DNA from: Aradus depressus
Taxonomy: Eukaryota > Arthropoda > Insecta > Hemiptera > Aradidae
Length of the DNA stretch: 64,000 nt
Direction of reading: 5' to 3'
NCBI GenBank assembly: GCA_963662175.1
Contig: OY759215.1
Coordinates: 18,279,079-18,343,078, forward strand
Shown: positions 44,201-56,200 of the stretch, piece by piece
Numbering within the stretch: position 1 is the first letter of the stretch
Layout: every line of letters starts with the position of its first letter
Translations under genes and position numbers: made by a program
Notes under the pieces: model-generated
The model's input: the letters and a program-made list of their open reading frames with translations, nothing else
Database searches by the model: none
What the model was told of the DNA's origin: nothing

Positions 44201-47200
44201 GTACGGGAAACAATTAACAAGGGCATTTTGAAGATCGAACATCTCCCAACTGCAGATATGGCTGCCGACATATTAACAAAGAACCTTCCAGGTCCGAAAC
44301 ATACCCGATGCATGGAGCCCCTTGGCCTTACAACAATGGTACCAAAGCAGGATGTCGTGCGCATCTCGAGGGGAAGTGTTGGAGTTGTAACCTCAACATG
44401 GAATGATGGTGTCGATCTGCCCACGATTGATATGGTTACTTTTAGGAACATGTCTTATCATCCATGTGGTTCTATGTCTGTCGTATTATTACAACTGAAC
44501 GTGTTGTGACTTTTTGTATATTACATTAACATGTGAAACAGTTACAGTTGTTCTTGTGTTAATTAACTGTATATCAAGTGTTCATCATTTACTTTGTTCA
44601 ATATACTTATTTGTTTGCTTCATAAGAATAACCTGCGTTATTACTTAACCCTTCAACATCCAAGAACAAAACAGTACCAAGAGGCAGCAGAATAATATAA
44701 AAAAAGAGGAGAAATTTAAAAAAATATATATAACAAGAAAACTGGTCGGTAGGCTCCTTTGAAAATTTCCAACAAAGGGCCAATAATTATTTAAAGAAGA
44801 TTGAAAAGAGAAAACATGAAGAAAATTGCTGATTTCAAAAAATATAGAAGATGGAAAATTGCACCTCTAACTTAGTTCCAATTTTTTCCGCCTGATGGCG
44901 TGATACAAAGTGTATATTTCCATGTGTATAAGCCCAATTTAAGAAAAGTAGATGTTAAAATTAAAAACTAAGGTCATAGAAAATTAAAATAGCATTTAAG
45001 ATGATAAAAGCAAAAGAAGAAAGGAAAGGAAACATTCAAAAAATTTCCACATTTATGTAATATGAAGTTCCAAGGGACAAAACACTCACGAAGAGTGAGT
45101 GCCCAGCCAGCTCTAGAAGGCAAAAAGTCAGTCATCCTCCAGGCTTCGAATTGGTCAAACCTGTGTTACGAAGTGTCTCTTCTTTAAAGTTATAATTACT
45201 CTAAAAAGTGGATTCAAAATGTAGAGTGACAGTGAAAGAGTGTAAAATGGTGGAAGATGTCAATTTTTGTTCCATATTTACATGTAAAAAGTGTTAATTT
45301 GTAAAGTAGTCCCATGGCGCCATGTAAGTAATACAATTTTTCTTTATAATCCAAGGAGGCCTATAAAATAGTTTTGAATAACATTTTTGTTTTCATTTTG
45401 TATAAATCAATAACCATGTTTTCATTTTTTTGTTGTTCCCTCAATATTTTTCAAATAAATTTAAGAATTCGAGGCTTACGGTAATCCACGGACTCACGCC
45501 AAGGAGTAAGTACCACTGCGCAGGACATCAAAGTTTTTATTTCAATAATATTAAAATCGGGTAACCTTTTGATTCATTGGTACGCAAGTAGAGTAGCTTC
45601 AGATTTTTTTTATTGAGTTATTTATACTAAGTGTTCTTGGAGCCTCACTCAATATTAATAATAATTAATAAAGTTTCTTTCAATATTACTAATGATTTCT
45701 TTTATATTTTTTTACGTAAATCTTTTAGTTAAATTTGTTGGTAATTATTTTTCTAGTAAATTCTTTAGATTCTTTTTTTTTAGTAAATTAATTTCACGTC
45801 AATTTGATCTTAAATATTTCAATTTTGTTGAGTAATATTATTTTTTTATTAGAATCATTTGATTTTTTAAAAATTATTATTTAGTAAATGTTAGCAACAG
45901 TTTTCATTTATATATAAAACAATAATTTATAACAAGTGATTGCAATGCAACATATATTGGACAGACAGGAAGAAAACTACACAAACGGACTAAGGAACGT
46001 CTACGAAGAAGGGATTCCGAGATCTTTATTAATGGTCAAAATGAGGGCCTTACTGGTACCCATAGAGTAGCACTGTTGCATGAGGGTACCAGGAGAAGAC
46101 GTACAGATATCCTAGAAGGCATGGAGATCCGACTTTCGTTATATGAAGATACAAACAGTCCTAACAAAAAATAGAGGTTAAGAACTCCCGTCTCCTGCCT
46201 GACCTACCTGCTGTGAAAGACTGGATCCAAACTATGGGAAGAAGCTATCCTGTAACAGATGTATTGTTAAAATTTTTTGGCTGGTTTTTATGAAAATATT
46301 TAATATGTCTATTTTATTTCAAGTCTATGATAATATTTTTAATATTTTATTTATTTAAATTTTATTTATTTATTATATTATATGACAACAAAAAATTCCT
46401 TTGGGTGTATGGTGGAATTTTTTAAAATATTATGTAGAGAGTTGTTTTAGTTATTGTATATATTATAATGTATGGTTTTGCATATGGAGAGAGTGAGTGA
46501 ACCTAGCTATGCCAGTTGTTTTTTAATCGCTGTGCTGTGTGGGTGGGGTAAGTTACTTTTATAATTTTTATCTTGTTACTTACACTGTACCCTCATGCTT
46601 TAAGAGTTATTTATACTTTTCATTATTTGTATATTTTATTATTCTATGATAGACGAACCACTGATGATGACGCTGTTTCGTCGAATACCGGTTCTGTCTG
46701 TTACTTATTTTTACTAATCTTTACCTGCGTCTCCTTTAGCCTTTTCGTCCGGAACCTGAGAAAAAAATAAATAAATAAATGTAAAACTATTGAAGTTTAC
46801 TCACTTGATAATAATATTTTTAGTAGAATAAACGTGGACATTTGGGGTACTGAACTTTGGAAGTTCGAAATGGCGGCATGCTTCATTTAAACATTAGCAA
46901 CATGCCCGACAAGATTCAAGAAAGGTGTTACATTTTATTATTATTTTTTTGGGGGGGGGGGGGGGGGGGGGGGGGATATAGGAGTGTTACAATTCTAAGA
47001 GGCCATACCCCTCCGGTTACAATTTTAAAGGGACATACCCTTCCCCCCGCCAATGACCACAAAATGGCGGCATTCTTCATTTAAACATTAGCAATATGCC
47101 CGTCAAGATTCAAGAAATGTGTTACATTTTATTATTATTTTGGGGGGCGGGATATAGGAGTTACAATTTTAAGAGGCCATACCCCTCCGCTTACAATTCT

Positions 47201-50200
47201 AAAGGGACATACCCTTCCCCCCGCCAATGACCACAAAATGGCGGCATGCTTCATTTAAACATTAGCAACATGCCCGACAAGATTCAAGAAAGGTGTTACA
47301 TTAGTTAATTATTTTTGGGGCGTGATATAATAGAGTTACAATTCTAAGAGGCAATACCCCTCCGCAAATGTCCATAAAATGGCGGATTTTTTTAAACATT
47401 AGCAACATGCCCGTCAAGATTCAAGAAATGTGTTACATTTTATTATTATTTTGGGGGGCGGGATATAAGACTGTTACAATTCTAAGAGGCCATACCCCTC
47501 CGGTTACAATTCTAACGGGACATACCCTTCCCCTCCGCCAATGTCCACATAATGGCGGCATGCTTCATTTAAACATTAGCAACATGCCCGTCAAGATTCA
47601 AGAAATGTGTTACATTTTATTATTTTTTTTTTGGGGGGGGGGGGGGGGCGGGATATAGGAGTGTTACAATTCTAAGAGGCCATACCCCTCCGGTTACAAT
47701 TCTAAAGGGACATACCCTTCCCCCCCGCCAATGACCACAAAATGGTGGCATGCTTCATTTAAACATTAGCAACTTGCCCGTCAAGATTCAAGAAATGTGT
47801 TACATTTTATTATTATTTTGGGGGGCGGGATATAGGAGTTACAATTTTAAGAGGCCATACCCCTCCGCTTACAATTCTAAAGGGACATACCCTTCCCCCC
47901 GCCAATGACCACAAAATGGCGGCATGCTTCATTTAAACATTAGCAACATGCCCGACAAGATTCAAGAAAGGTGTTACATTAGTTAATTATTTTTGGGGCG
48001 TGATATAACAGAGTTACAATTCTAAGAGGCAATACCCCTCCGCAAATGTCCATAAAATGGCGGATTTTTTTAAACATTAGCAACATGCTCGGAAAGATTC
48101 AAGAAATGCGTTACATTTTATTATTATTTTGAAGGGCGGGATATAAGACTGTTACAATTCTAAGAGGCCATACCCCTCCGGTTACAATTCTAAAGGGACA
48201 TACCCTTCCCCTCCGCCAATGTCCACATAATGGCGGCATGCTTCATTTAAACATTAGCAACATGCCCGTCAAGATTCAAGAAATGTGTTACATTTTATTA
48301 TTTTTTTTTTTGGGGGGGGGGGGGGGGGCGGGATATAGGAGTGTTACAATTCTAAGAGGCCATACCCCTCCGGTTACAATTCTAAAGGGACATACCCTTC
48401 CCCCCCGCCAATGACCACAAAATGGTGGCATGCTTCATTTAAACATTAGCAACTTGCCCGGCAAGATTCAAGAAATGTGTTACATTTTATTATTATTTTG
48501 GGGGGCGGGATATAGGAGTTACAATTTTAAGAGGCCATACCCCTCCGCTTACAATTCTAAAGGGACATACCCTTCCCCCCGCCAATGACCACAAAATGGC
48601 GGCATGCTTCATTTAAACATTAGCAACATGCCCGACAAGATTCAAGAAAGGTGTTACATTAGTTAATTATTTTTGGGGCGTGATATAATAGAGTTACAAT
48701 TCTAAGAGGCAATACCCCTCCGCAAATGTCCATAAAATGGCGGATTTTTTTAAACATTAGCAACATGCTCGGAAAGATTCAAGAAATGTGTTACATTTTA
48801 TTATTATTTTGGGGGGCGGGATATAAGACTGTTACAATTCTAAGAGGCCATACCCCCCGGTTACAATTCTAAAGGGACATACCCTTCCCCTCCGCCAATG
48901 TCCACATAATGGCGGCATGCTTCATTTAAACATTAGCAACATGCCCGTCAAGATTCAAGAAATGTGTTACATTTTATTATTTTTTTTTTTGGGGGGGGGG
49001 GGCGGGATATAGGAGTGTTACAATTCTAAGAGGCCATACCCCTCCGGTTACAATTCTAAAGGGACATACCCTTCCCCCCCGCCAATGACCACAAAATGGT
49101 GGCATGCTTCATTTAAACATTAGCAACTTGCCCGGCAAGATTCAAGAAATGTGTTACATTTTATTATTATTTTGGGGGGCGGGATATAGGAGTTACAATT
49201 TTAAGAGGCCATACCCCTCCGGTTACAATTCTAAAGGGACATACCCTTCCCCCCGCCAATGACCACAAAATGGCGGCATGCTTCATTTAAACATTAGCAA
49301 CATGCCCGTCAAGATTCAAGAAATGTGTTACATTTTATTATTATTTTGGGGGGCGGGATATAGGAGTTACAATTTTAAGAGGCCATACCCCTCCGCTTAC
49401 AATTCTAAAGGGACATACCCTTCCCCCCGCCAATGACCACAAAATGGCGGCATGCTTCATTTAAACATTAGCAACATGCCCGACAAGATTCAAGAAAGGT
49501 GTTACATTAGTTAATTATTTTTGGGGCGTGATATAATAGAGTTACAATTCTAAGAGGCAATACCCCTCCGCAAATGTCCATAAAATGGCGGATTTTTTTA
49601 AACATTAGCAACATGCTCGGAAAGATTCAAGAAATGTGTTACATTTTATTATTATTTTGGGGGGCGGGATATAAGACTGTTACAATTCTAAGAGGCCATA
49701 CCCCCCGGTTACAATTCTAAAGGGACATACCCTTCCCCTCCGCCAATGTCCACATAATGGCGGCATGCTTCATTTAAACATTAGCAACATGCCCGTCAAG
49801 ATTCAAGAAATGTGTTACATTTTATTATTTTTTTTTTTTGGGGGGGGGGGGGGGGGCGGGATATAGGAGTGTTACAATTCTAAGAGGCCATACCCCTCCG
49901 GTTACAATTCTAAAGGGACATACCCTTCCCCCCGCCAATGACCACAAAATGGCGGCATGCTTCATTTAAACATTAGCAACATGCCCGTCAAGATTCAAGA
50001 AATGTGTTACATTTTATTATTTTTTTTTGGGGGGGGGGGGGCGGGATATAGGAGTGTTACAATTCTAAGAGGCCATACCCCTCCGGTTACAATTCTAAAG
50101 GGACATACCCTTCCCCCCCGCCAATGACCACAAAATGGTGGCATGCTTCATTTAAACATTAGCAACTTGCCCGTCAAGATTCAAGAAATGTGTTACATTT

Positions 50201-53200
50201 TATTATTATTTTGGGGGGCGGGATATAGGAGTTACAATTTTAAGAGGCCATACCCCTCCGCTTACAATTCTAAAGGGACATACCCTTCCCCCCGCCAATG
50301 ACCACAAAATGGCGGCATGCTTCATTTAAACATTAGCAACATGCCCGACAAGATTCAAGAAAGGTGTTACATTAGTTAATTATTTTTGGGGCGTGATATA
50401 ATAGAGTTACAATTCTAAGAGGCAATACCCCTCCGCAAATGTCCATAAAATGGCGGATTTTTTTAAACATTAGCAACATGCTCGGAAAGATTCAAGAAAT
50501 GTGTTACATTTTATTATTATTTTGGGGGGCGGGATATAAGACTGTTACAATTCTAAGAGGCCATACCCCTCCGGTTACAATTCTAAAGGGACATACCCTT
50601 CCCCTCCGCCAATGTCCACATAATGGCGGCATGCTTCATTTAAACATTAGCAACATGCCCGTCAAGATTCAAGAAATGTGTTACATTTTATTATTTTTTT
50701 TTTTGGGGGGGGGGGGGGGCGGGGGGGCGGGATATAGGAGTGTTACAATTCTAAGAGGCCATACCCCTCCGGTTACAATTCTAAAGGGACATACCCTTCC
50801 CCCCCGCCAATGACCACAAAATGGTGGCATGCTTCATTTAAACATTAGCAACTTGCCCGGCAAGATTCAAGAAATGTGTTACATTTTATTATTATTTTGG
50901 GGGGCGGGATATAGGAGTTACAATTTTAAGAGGCCATACCCCTCCGGTTACAATTCTAAAGGGACATACCCTTCCCCCCGCCAATGACCACAAAATGGCG
51001 GCATGCTTCATTTAAACATTAGCAACATGCCCGTCAAGATTCAAGAAATGTGTTACATTTTATTATTATTTTGGGGGGCGGGATATAGGAGTTACAATTT
51101 TAAGAGGCCATACCCCTCCGGTTACAATTCTAAAGGGACATACCCTTCCCCCCTCCAATGACCACAAAATGGCGGCATGNNNNNNNNNNNNNNNNNNNNN
51201 NNNNNNNNNNNNNNNNNNNNNNNNNNNNNNNNNNNNNNNNNNNNNNNNNNNNNNNNNNNNNNNNNNNNNNNNNNNNNNNNNNNNNNNNNNNNNNNNNNNN
51301 NNNNNNNNNNNNNNNNNNNNNNNNNNNNNNNNNNNNNNNNNNNNNNNNNNNNNNNNNNNNNNNNNNNNNNNNNNNNNNNGAGGATCGTCGGGATGGGAAC
51401 GGGATAACGGAGATTGGGGAAAAAAGTTTTGTGGAAGGAATGTTTTGAATGGAACATTAGGAAACGGGACTTGATGAGATCGTTAACAAAAGGAATTTTA
51501 AGGTCATTATGGAGGGTGACATTAGAAACATAGAGGGGTGTATCGACAATTGTTCTTAAGACTTTGAATTGGATGTTAGTGATTACGCTTGATGTTAGGA
51601 GGCTATTTCTCAGAGTAAAATTGTAAGATTGTTTATCTGAATAGATTGGAATTTTAAACGAATGGCTTCTCTTCAATGATTTAATGTTAAATGCGTCTAA
51701 AACAACTATCTTAAACTTCAAAAGTACGAATAAATTGCCAGAAGTGAAACAACCATTAACTGTTGATACTCTTTCCGTATCACTCAAAGATAATATAAAA
51801 TTCCTAGGTCTCCATATTGATACGAAACTTACATGGGCTGAACATACGGCTATTATCGGTAAGAAACTGAGTTCCGTTTGCTTCTTACTTCGAAATATTA
51901 AAAAGATCGTGCCAAAGGAAACATTAACTACTCTCTATTACGCCTATTTCCACTCCATAATCAGTTACGGTTTAATACATTGGGGATCATGTAGCTCGAG
52001 TATTAATATTTTCAGACTTCAGACAAAAGCATTAAGAATTATAAACAATACTACTCAAAGAACAAGCTGCAGAGAAATATTTAAACAACTTAAAACCCTG
52101 CCGTTGCCATCGCTGTTTATATTTGAAACATTAATGGTTATTAGGAAAAATAGAAATATTTTCCCTCGCAACAATACTAGTCACGATTACGATACCAGGA
52201 AGAAAGAAGACTTTCGAATAACTAAACATTGCTCTTCTCTTTTTATTTATTCATTTATATATATTTTTTTATTTTAGACATTTTCATACATTTATTTGTA
52301 ATTGTATATATATATTATTTTTCATATATTGTTATAGTCACTGTTGGGTTTGGGTACAGGTTAATGAGAACTTAGAGTAGAGCAACAGATATATTTATTT
52401 GGTCAACACCCTTATTACAAAACCGCGTGGTAACGAACACAAAGTCAGTTGTTCAATAATAAGTCCCATACCGCGTGGGAACTTCACAAGTCACTCACTT
52501 ACTGTGCTTGGTAACAGACGACTCACTTTATACCCGCGTGGTAATAACCAACTCACTTCCGCATGGTAACTAACGACTCACCTTATACCCGCTTGGTAGT
52601 AAGGACGAATCCATTCCGCACACCGCGTGCTGGCTCGACCCAGACTCTCAGTTCACCCCGCGTGGCGACCAACTGGTCCCTCTCGTTGTTAAGAGACGAC
52701 TGACTTGTAGTTCAATGAATCACACAAGTCACTCACCACAGGTCGTTCAAGGAACACACCGCAGGTATCGATTCTCGGCGTGTTCCCGAATTCATCCCCT
52801 CGCGCGACCCAACATCCCGCCCCCCATGAAGGCTGGGCTTCATTATTGCGTTGGGAGCGGGCATAGTCGCGAAAGCGGTTTGCGCACGACCCCGGCGGTC
52901 GTTAGCGAATGGTGTGCGAGTGGTGATCTCAGCGCCGCGTATAGTGGAAGGCGGCTGTCCGAGCCGACTTTTGCGTCCAGGCATACGATGAGTAGGCCAA
53001 TTGGTGCGTTGAGGTCGAGGGTTGCAGGCTTCATCCAAAGAGGCTGGAGGCGCTGAAGTCGCGGGTCTCGGCTCAGTTTGCGCAGAAGAGGCGTCGCAGG
53101 TGGATTCGTTCGCGGTAGCGGGAGGTGCAGTCTTCTCAGCAGCAGAAGATCTACGGCGTCGGCGCTGGTGCCGCGGGGTCTTGTTTTTTCTAAGTCGACT

Positions 53201-56200
53201 AATTTGACTTTCTTCGCGACATTTTTCAAATGAAAATAATAAAATGGACTGTATGTACTTGCGTTAATCCGGCCCGGTAAAAACCATGTTGGGTTTGGGT
53301 ACAGGTTAATGAGAACTTAGAGTAGAGCAACAGATATATTTATTTGGTCAACACCCTTATTACAAAACCGCGTGGTAACGAACACAAAGTCAGTTGTTCA
53401 ATAATAAGTCCCATACCGCGTGGGAACTACACAAGTCACTCACTTACTGTGCTTGGTAACAGACGACTCACTTTATACCCGCGTGGTAATAACCAACTCA
53501 CTTCCGCATGGTAACTAACGACTCACCTTATACCCGCGTGGTAGTAAGGACGAATCCATTCCGCACACCGCGTGCTGGCTCGACCCAGACTCTCAGTCCA
53601 CCCCGCGTGGCGACCAACTGGTCCCTCTCGTTGTTAAGAGACGACTCACTTTATACCCGCGTGGTAGTAACCAACTCACTTCCGCATGGTAACTAACGAC
53701 TCACCTTATACCCGCGTGGTAATAAGGACGAATCCATTCCGCACACCGCGTGCTGGCTCGACCCAGTCTCTCAGTCCACCCCGCGTGGCGACCAACTGGT
53801 CCCTCTCGTTGTTAAGAGACGACTGACTTGTAGTTCAATGAATCACACAAGTCACTCATCACAGGTCGTTCAAGGAACACACCGCAGGTATCGATTCTCG
53901 GCGTGTTCCCGAATTCACCCGCTCTGGCTTCCCCTCGCGCGACCCAACAATCACATTGTTTTCTTTCTTTTCTATATCTCGCCACATTGGGACCTGATGA
54001 TGGGACGTAAGAACGTCCCGAAACATCGTTGGGGGATAAAGACACTTCCGAAGAGTTTTCTTTGAAAAATAGTTACCTATCTTAATTTTTATTAAATTGA
54101 AAAATGTGTCTACTTATTATGAACGTATCTTGTATTATTATTATTTTTATTTATTTGTTATTTTTTTTTTATATATACTCATATATTTTTAAGTATTTAT
54201 TGGTACAGTTTTTATTCATTTAATTTTACTTTTTTTAATGTTTTTTTTTTGTTACTACTAATCATAGATGTGTTAGACTCAAGTAGTTACCTAATTTATA
54301 AGACATAATGTATAAATTCATTTGACGTATCCTATTACCATGTATTGGTTTAACGGATATAAATTATTATTATTAAGTGAGGATCAATGTTCTTCAGGAA
54401 GACGAATAAGTTTCCTACTACTTGCGACCCTTCTTTGATTGTTGTGCGAAGACTGACTGTTATGTTCGCAACATTTCACATTGCTCTAGAACAATGAGTG
54501 TCTCGCATTTGGACGGTCATCCATAATACGAAAATAAAAAATGAAAAAAAAAATCATATCTTAAAAGCAATAAATTAAGTAGGTATAATTTCTCCTCATT
54601 TTCCAATTTTACCCTGCAACCAAAGAAAAATTACCTCAATTTTTATTGTATTTTTCTCCTTTCATTTTTCGACTAAATTTTACATGTATAATGAATTAAT
54701 ACTAGTCCTTTACCTGCGGACATCTCTTTCTTTAGAGCCTGAAAAGAAAAAAAAAAAAATTTATTTCGCTTTCGAGTATTTCGCTTATTAGGACCGTACA
54801 GAATAAGAAAATAAGCAAAAAAAAGGCGAAAAAACATTGGTCATTTCTCAATCCCGATTTGAAGTAAATAAATTTTCAAATCTCTTAGGATCATTTTGAA
54901 AAAAATCATACATATTCTTTGTGCAAAAATAAAAACTTTTTATTTTACAATTTTTTCGTAAAGTAGGTAGGTAGGTACCTACTTCATTTTCAAAACTAAC
55001 TTAAGGATTTTTTTCCTAAAGAACGACGCGTTTTGTGGAAAAAATTGTAGAAAAGAAAAGTTTTTAATTTTTTATAAAGAATACATATGATTTCTATCAA
55101 AATGATACGAAGATTTTTTTATTAATTCGAATTTAGAGCTATTTTTAACATCGTATCGACGAAAACGAACAAACCATATTTTAAAAACTATGTTTATCTA
55201 TTCCTAAGGAATAACTCTTCGGTGGCTATTTTTCTCGAAAGTTTTTTTTTCACTTAAATTGCCTTCCTGCATGCCGTGCCTAACGGTGTTGAAGTATCCT
55301 ACCGCTGTTATGGACCTATATAACTCAGATGCAATATATAAAATCTATGTAATTCATTTTCGAGGCTATGTAATGTGACACCTTCTTTTCTTTTTCTTTT
55401 TCGGGTGGTATAAGTATATTTTTTATATTTCCATTACTGTAGTGAGTGTGAGGTCCAAAAATATTAGGTAATCATATATTATTTGAAAAACTTATATTTG
55501 GAGGGTTTTAGGTTTTTTATTTGGGAGGTGAAAAACCTTGAGCACGCCGTCCTTCGGATGGGACTTAGCGATGGTACCGAGCCTGTGCGATTTCAGTTAT
55601 TCGGTAAAGACCCCTACCCTAGGTGAATAAACCGAGGTAGGCAATATTTAGAACTCAACCAGTAGACTCGGGCACATGTCCATCAGAGCGACGAAAGAGC
55701 AATTTCGTAGTAGACGATATGATCTCGTAGTTAAAGCCCGGGCAAGAGTCACTATAACTAAATAACTATATTTGGAGAGATAAATAAATGATTTACAAGT
55801 AAAAATTATTTACTGCTATCATAACAGAGGATGAGTTTTTAAAACCAAAACCCACTCCAGAGGGTAATACGGAGAGAGGAGTACCGGCAGCTTAGCAAGG
55901 CTTATGGTAGAAGAGTCGAGGCCGCGAAGAAGGAGAGCTGGAGGAGGTTTCTTGAAGACGAGAGCAGCAAAACCCCGTGGGGAATCCCTTATGTGTCGCC
56001 GCCGGGAGGCTAAGGCCGGTCGCCCCGGTGGCCTCTATCAGGGTTGGCAATCAGTATGCCCTGTCCCTGGAGGAGGCTGGCGGGATGTACTTGAAGGAGG
56101 CCTTCCCGGAGGACGACCCGGCGGAGGATTCACCCACCCAACTAGACATCAGGAACGCTGCCCGTACTTGGCCAGATACGGGTAACGCACCTGATTGGGA

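Larger units (their letters stand above)
42110..44658 (+). mobile_element. Ty1/copia retrotransposon, 5'-truncated, with 3' LTR
   Basis: The integrase C-terminus is readable from 42112 (SFWAEAINTANFIRNR, FREFGCPVIVMNRQ, EAIFLGYSEHSKGY) but has stops at about 42218 and 42415. The reverse transcriptase/RNase H frame follows. The purine tract gaggggaag (44368-44376) abuts an LTR starting TGTTGGAGTTG and ending in CAACA at 44658. No 5' LTR, gag or protease is present. It lies in the alpha2-beta3 intron in antisense orientation. Confidence 0.9.
51679..54377 (+). mobile_element. LINE Z 3' part, split by a TRIM-like element
   Basis: Frame 51684-52277 encodes the region after the reverse transcriptase catalytic box: LNASKTTILNF, IKFLGLHIDTKLTW, YFHSIISYGLIHWG, LQTKALRIINN, DYDTRKKEDFRI. 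This is the C-terminal domain seen in many insect CR1- or jockey-like LINEs. It is 5'-truncated. The LTR element occupies 52342-53949, and the 3' untranslated region resumes at 53950 and ends in an (ATT)n tail at about 54360-54376. Confidence 0.72.

Noticed and set aside
46850..51179. CRISPR-like array of repeats
   Set aside because: Units are contiguous satellite monomers with no unique spacers, in a eukaryotic intron.
51122..51787. 221-codon frame containing a run of unknown residues
   Set aside because: It is read through the 200-N gap; only the part at 51380-51665 is supported, as a jockey-type fragment.
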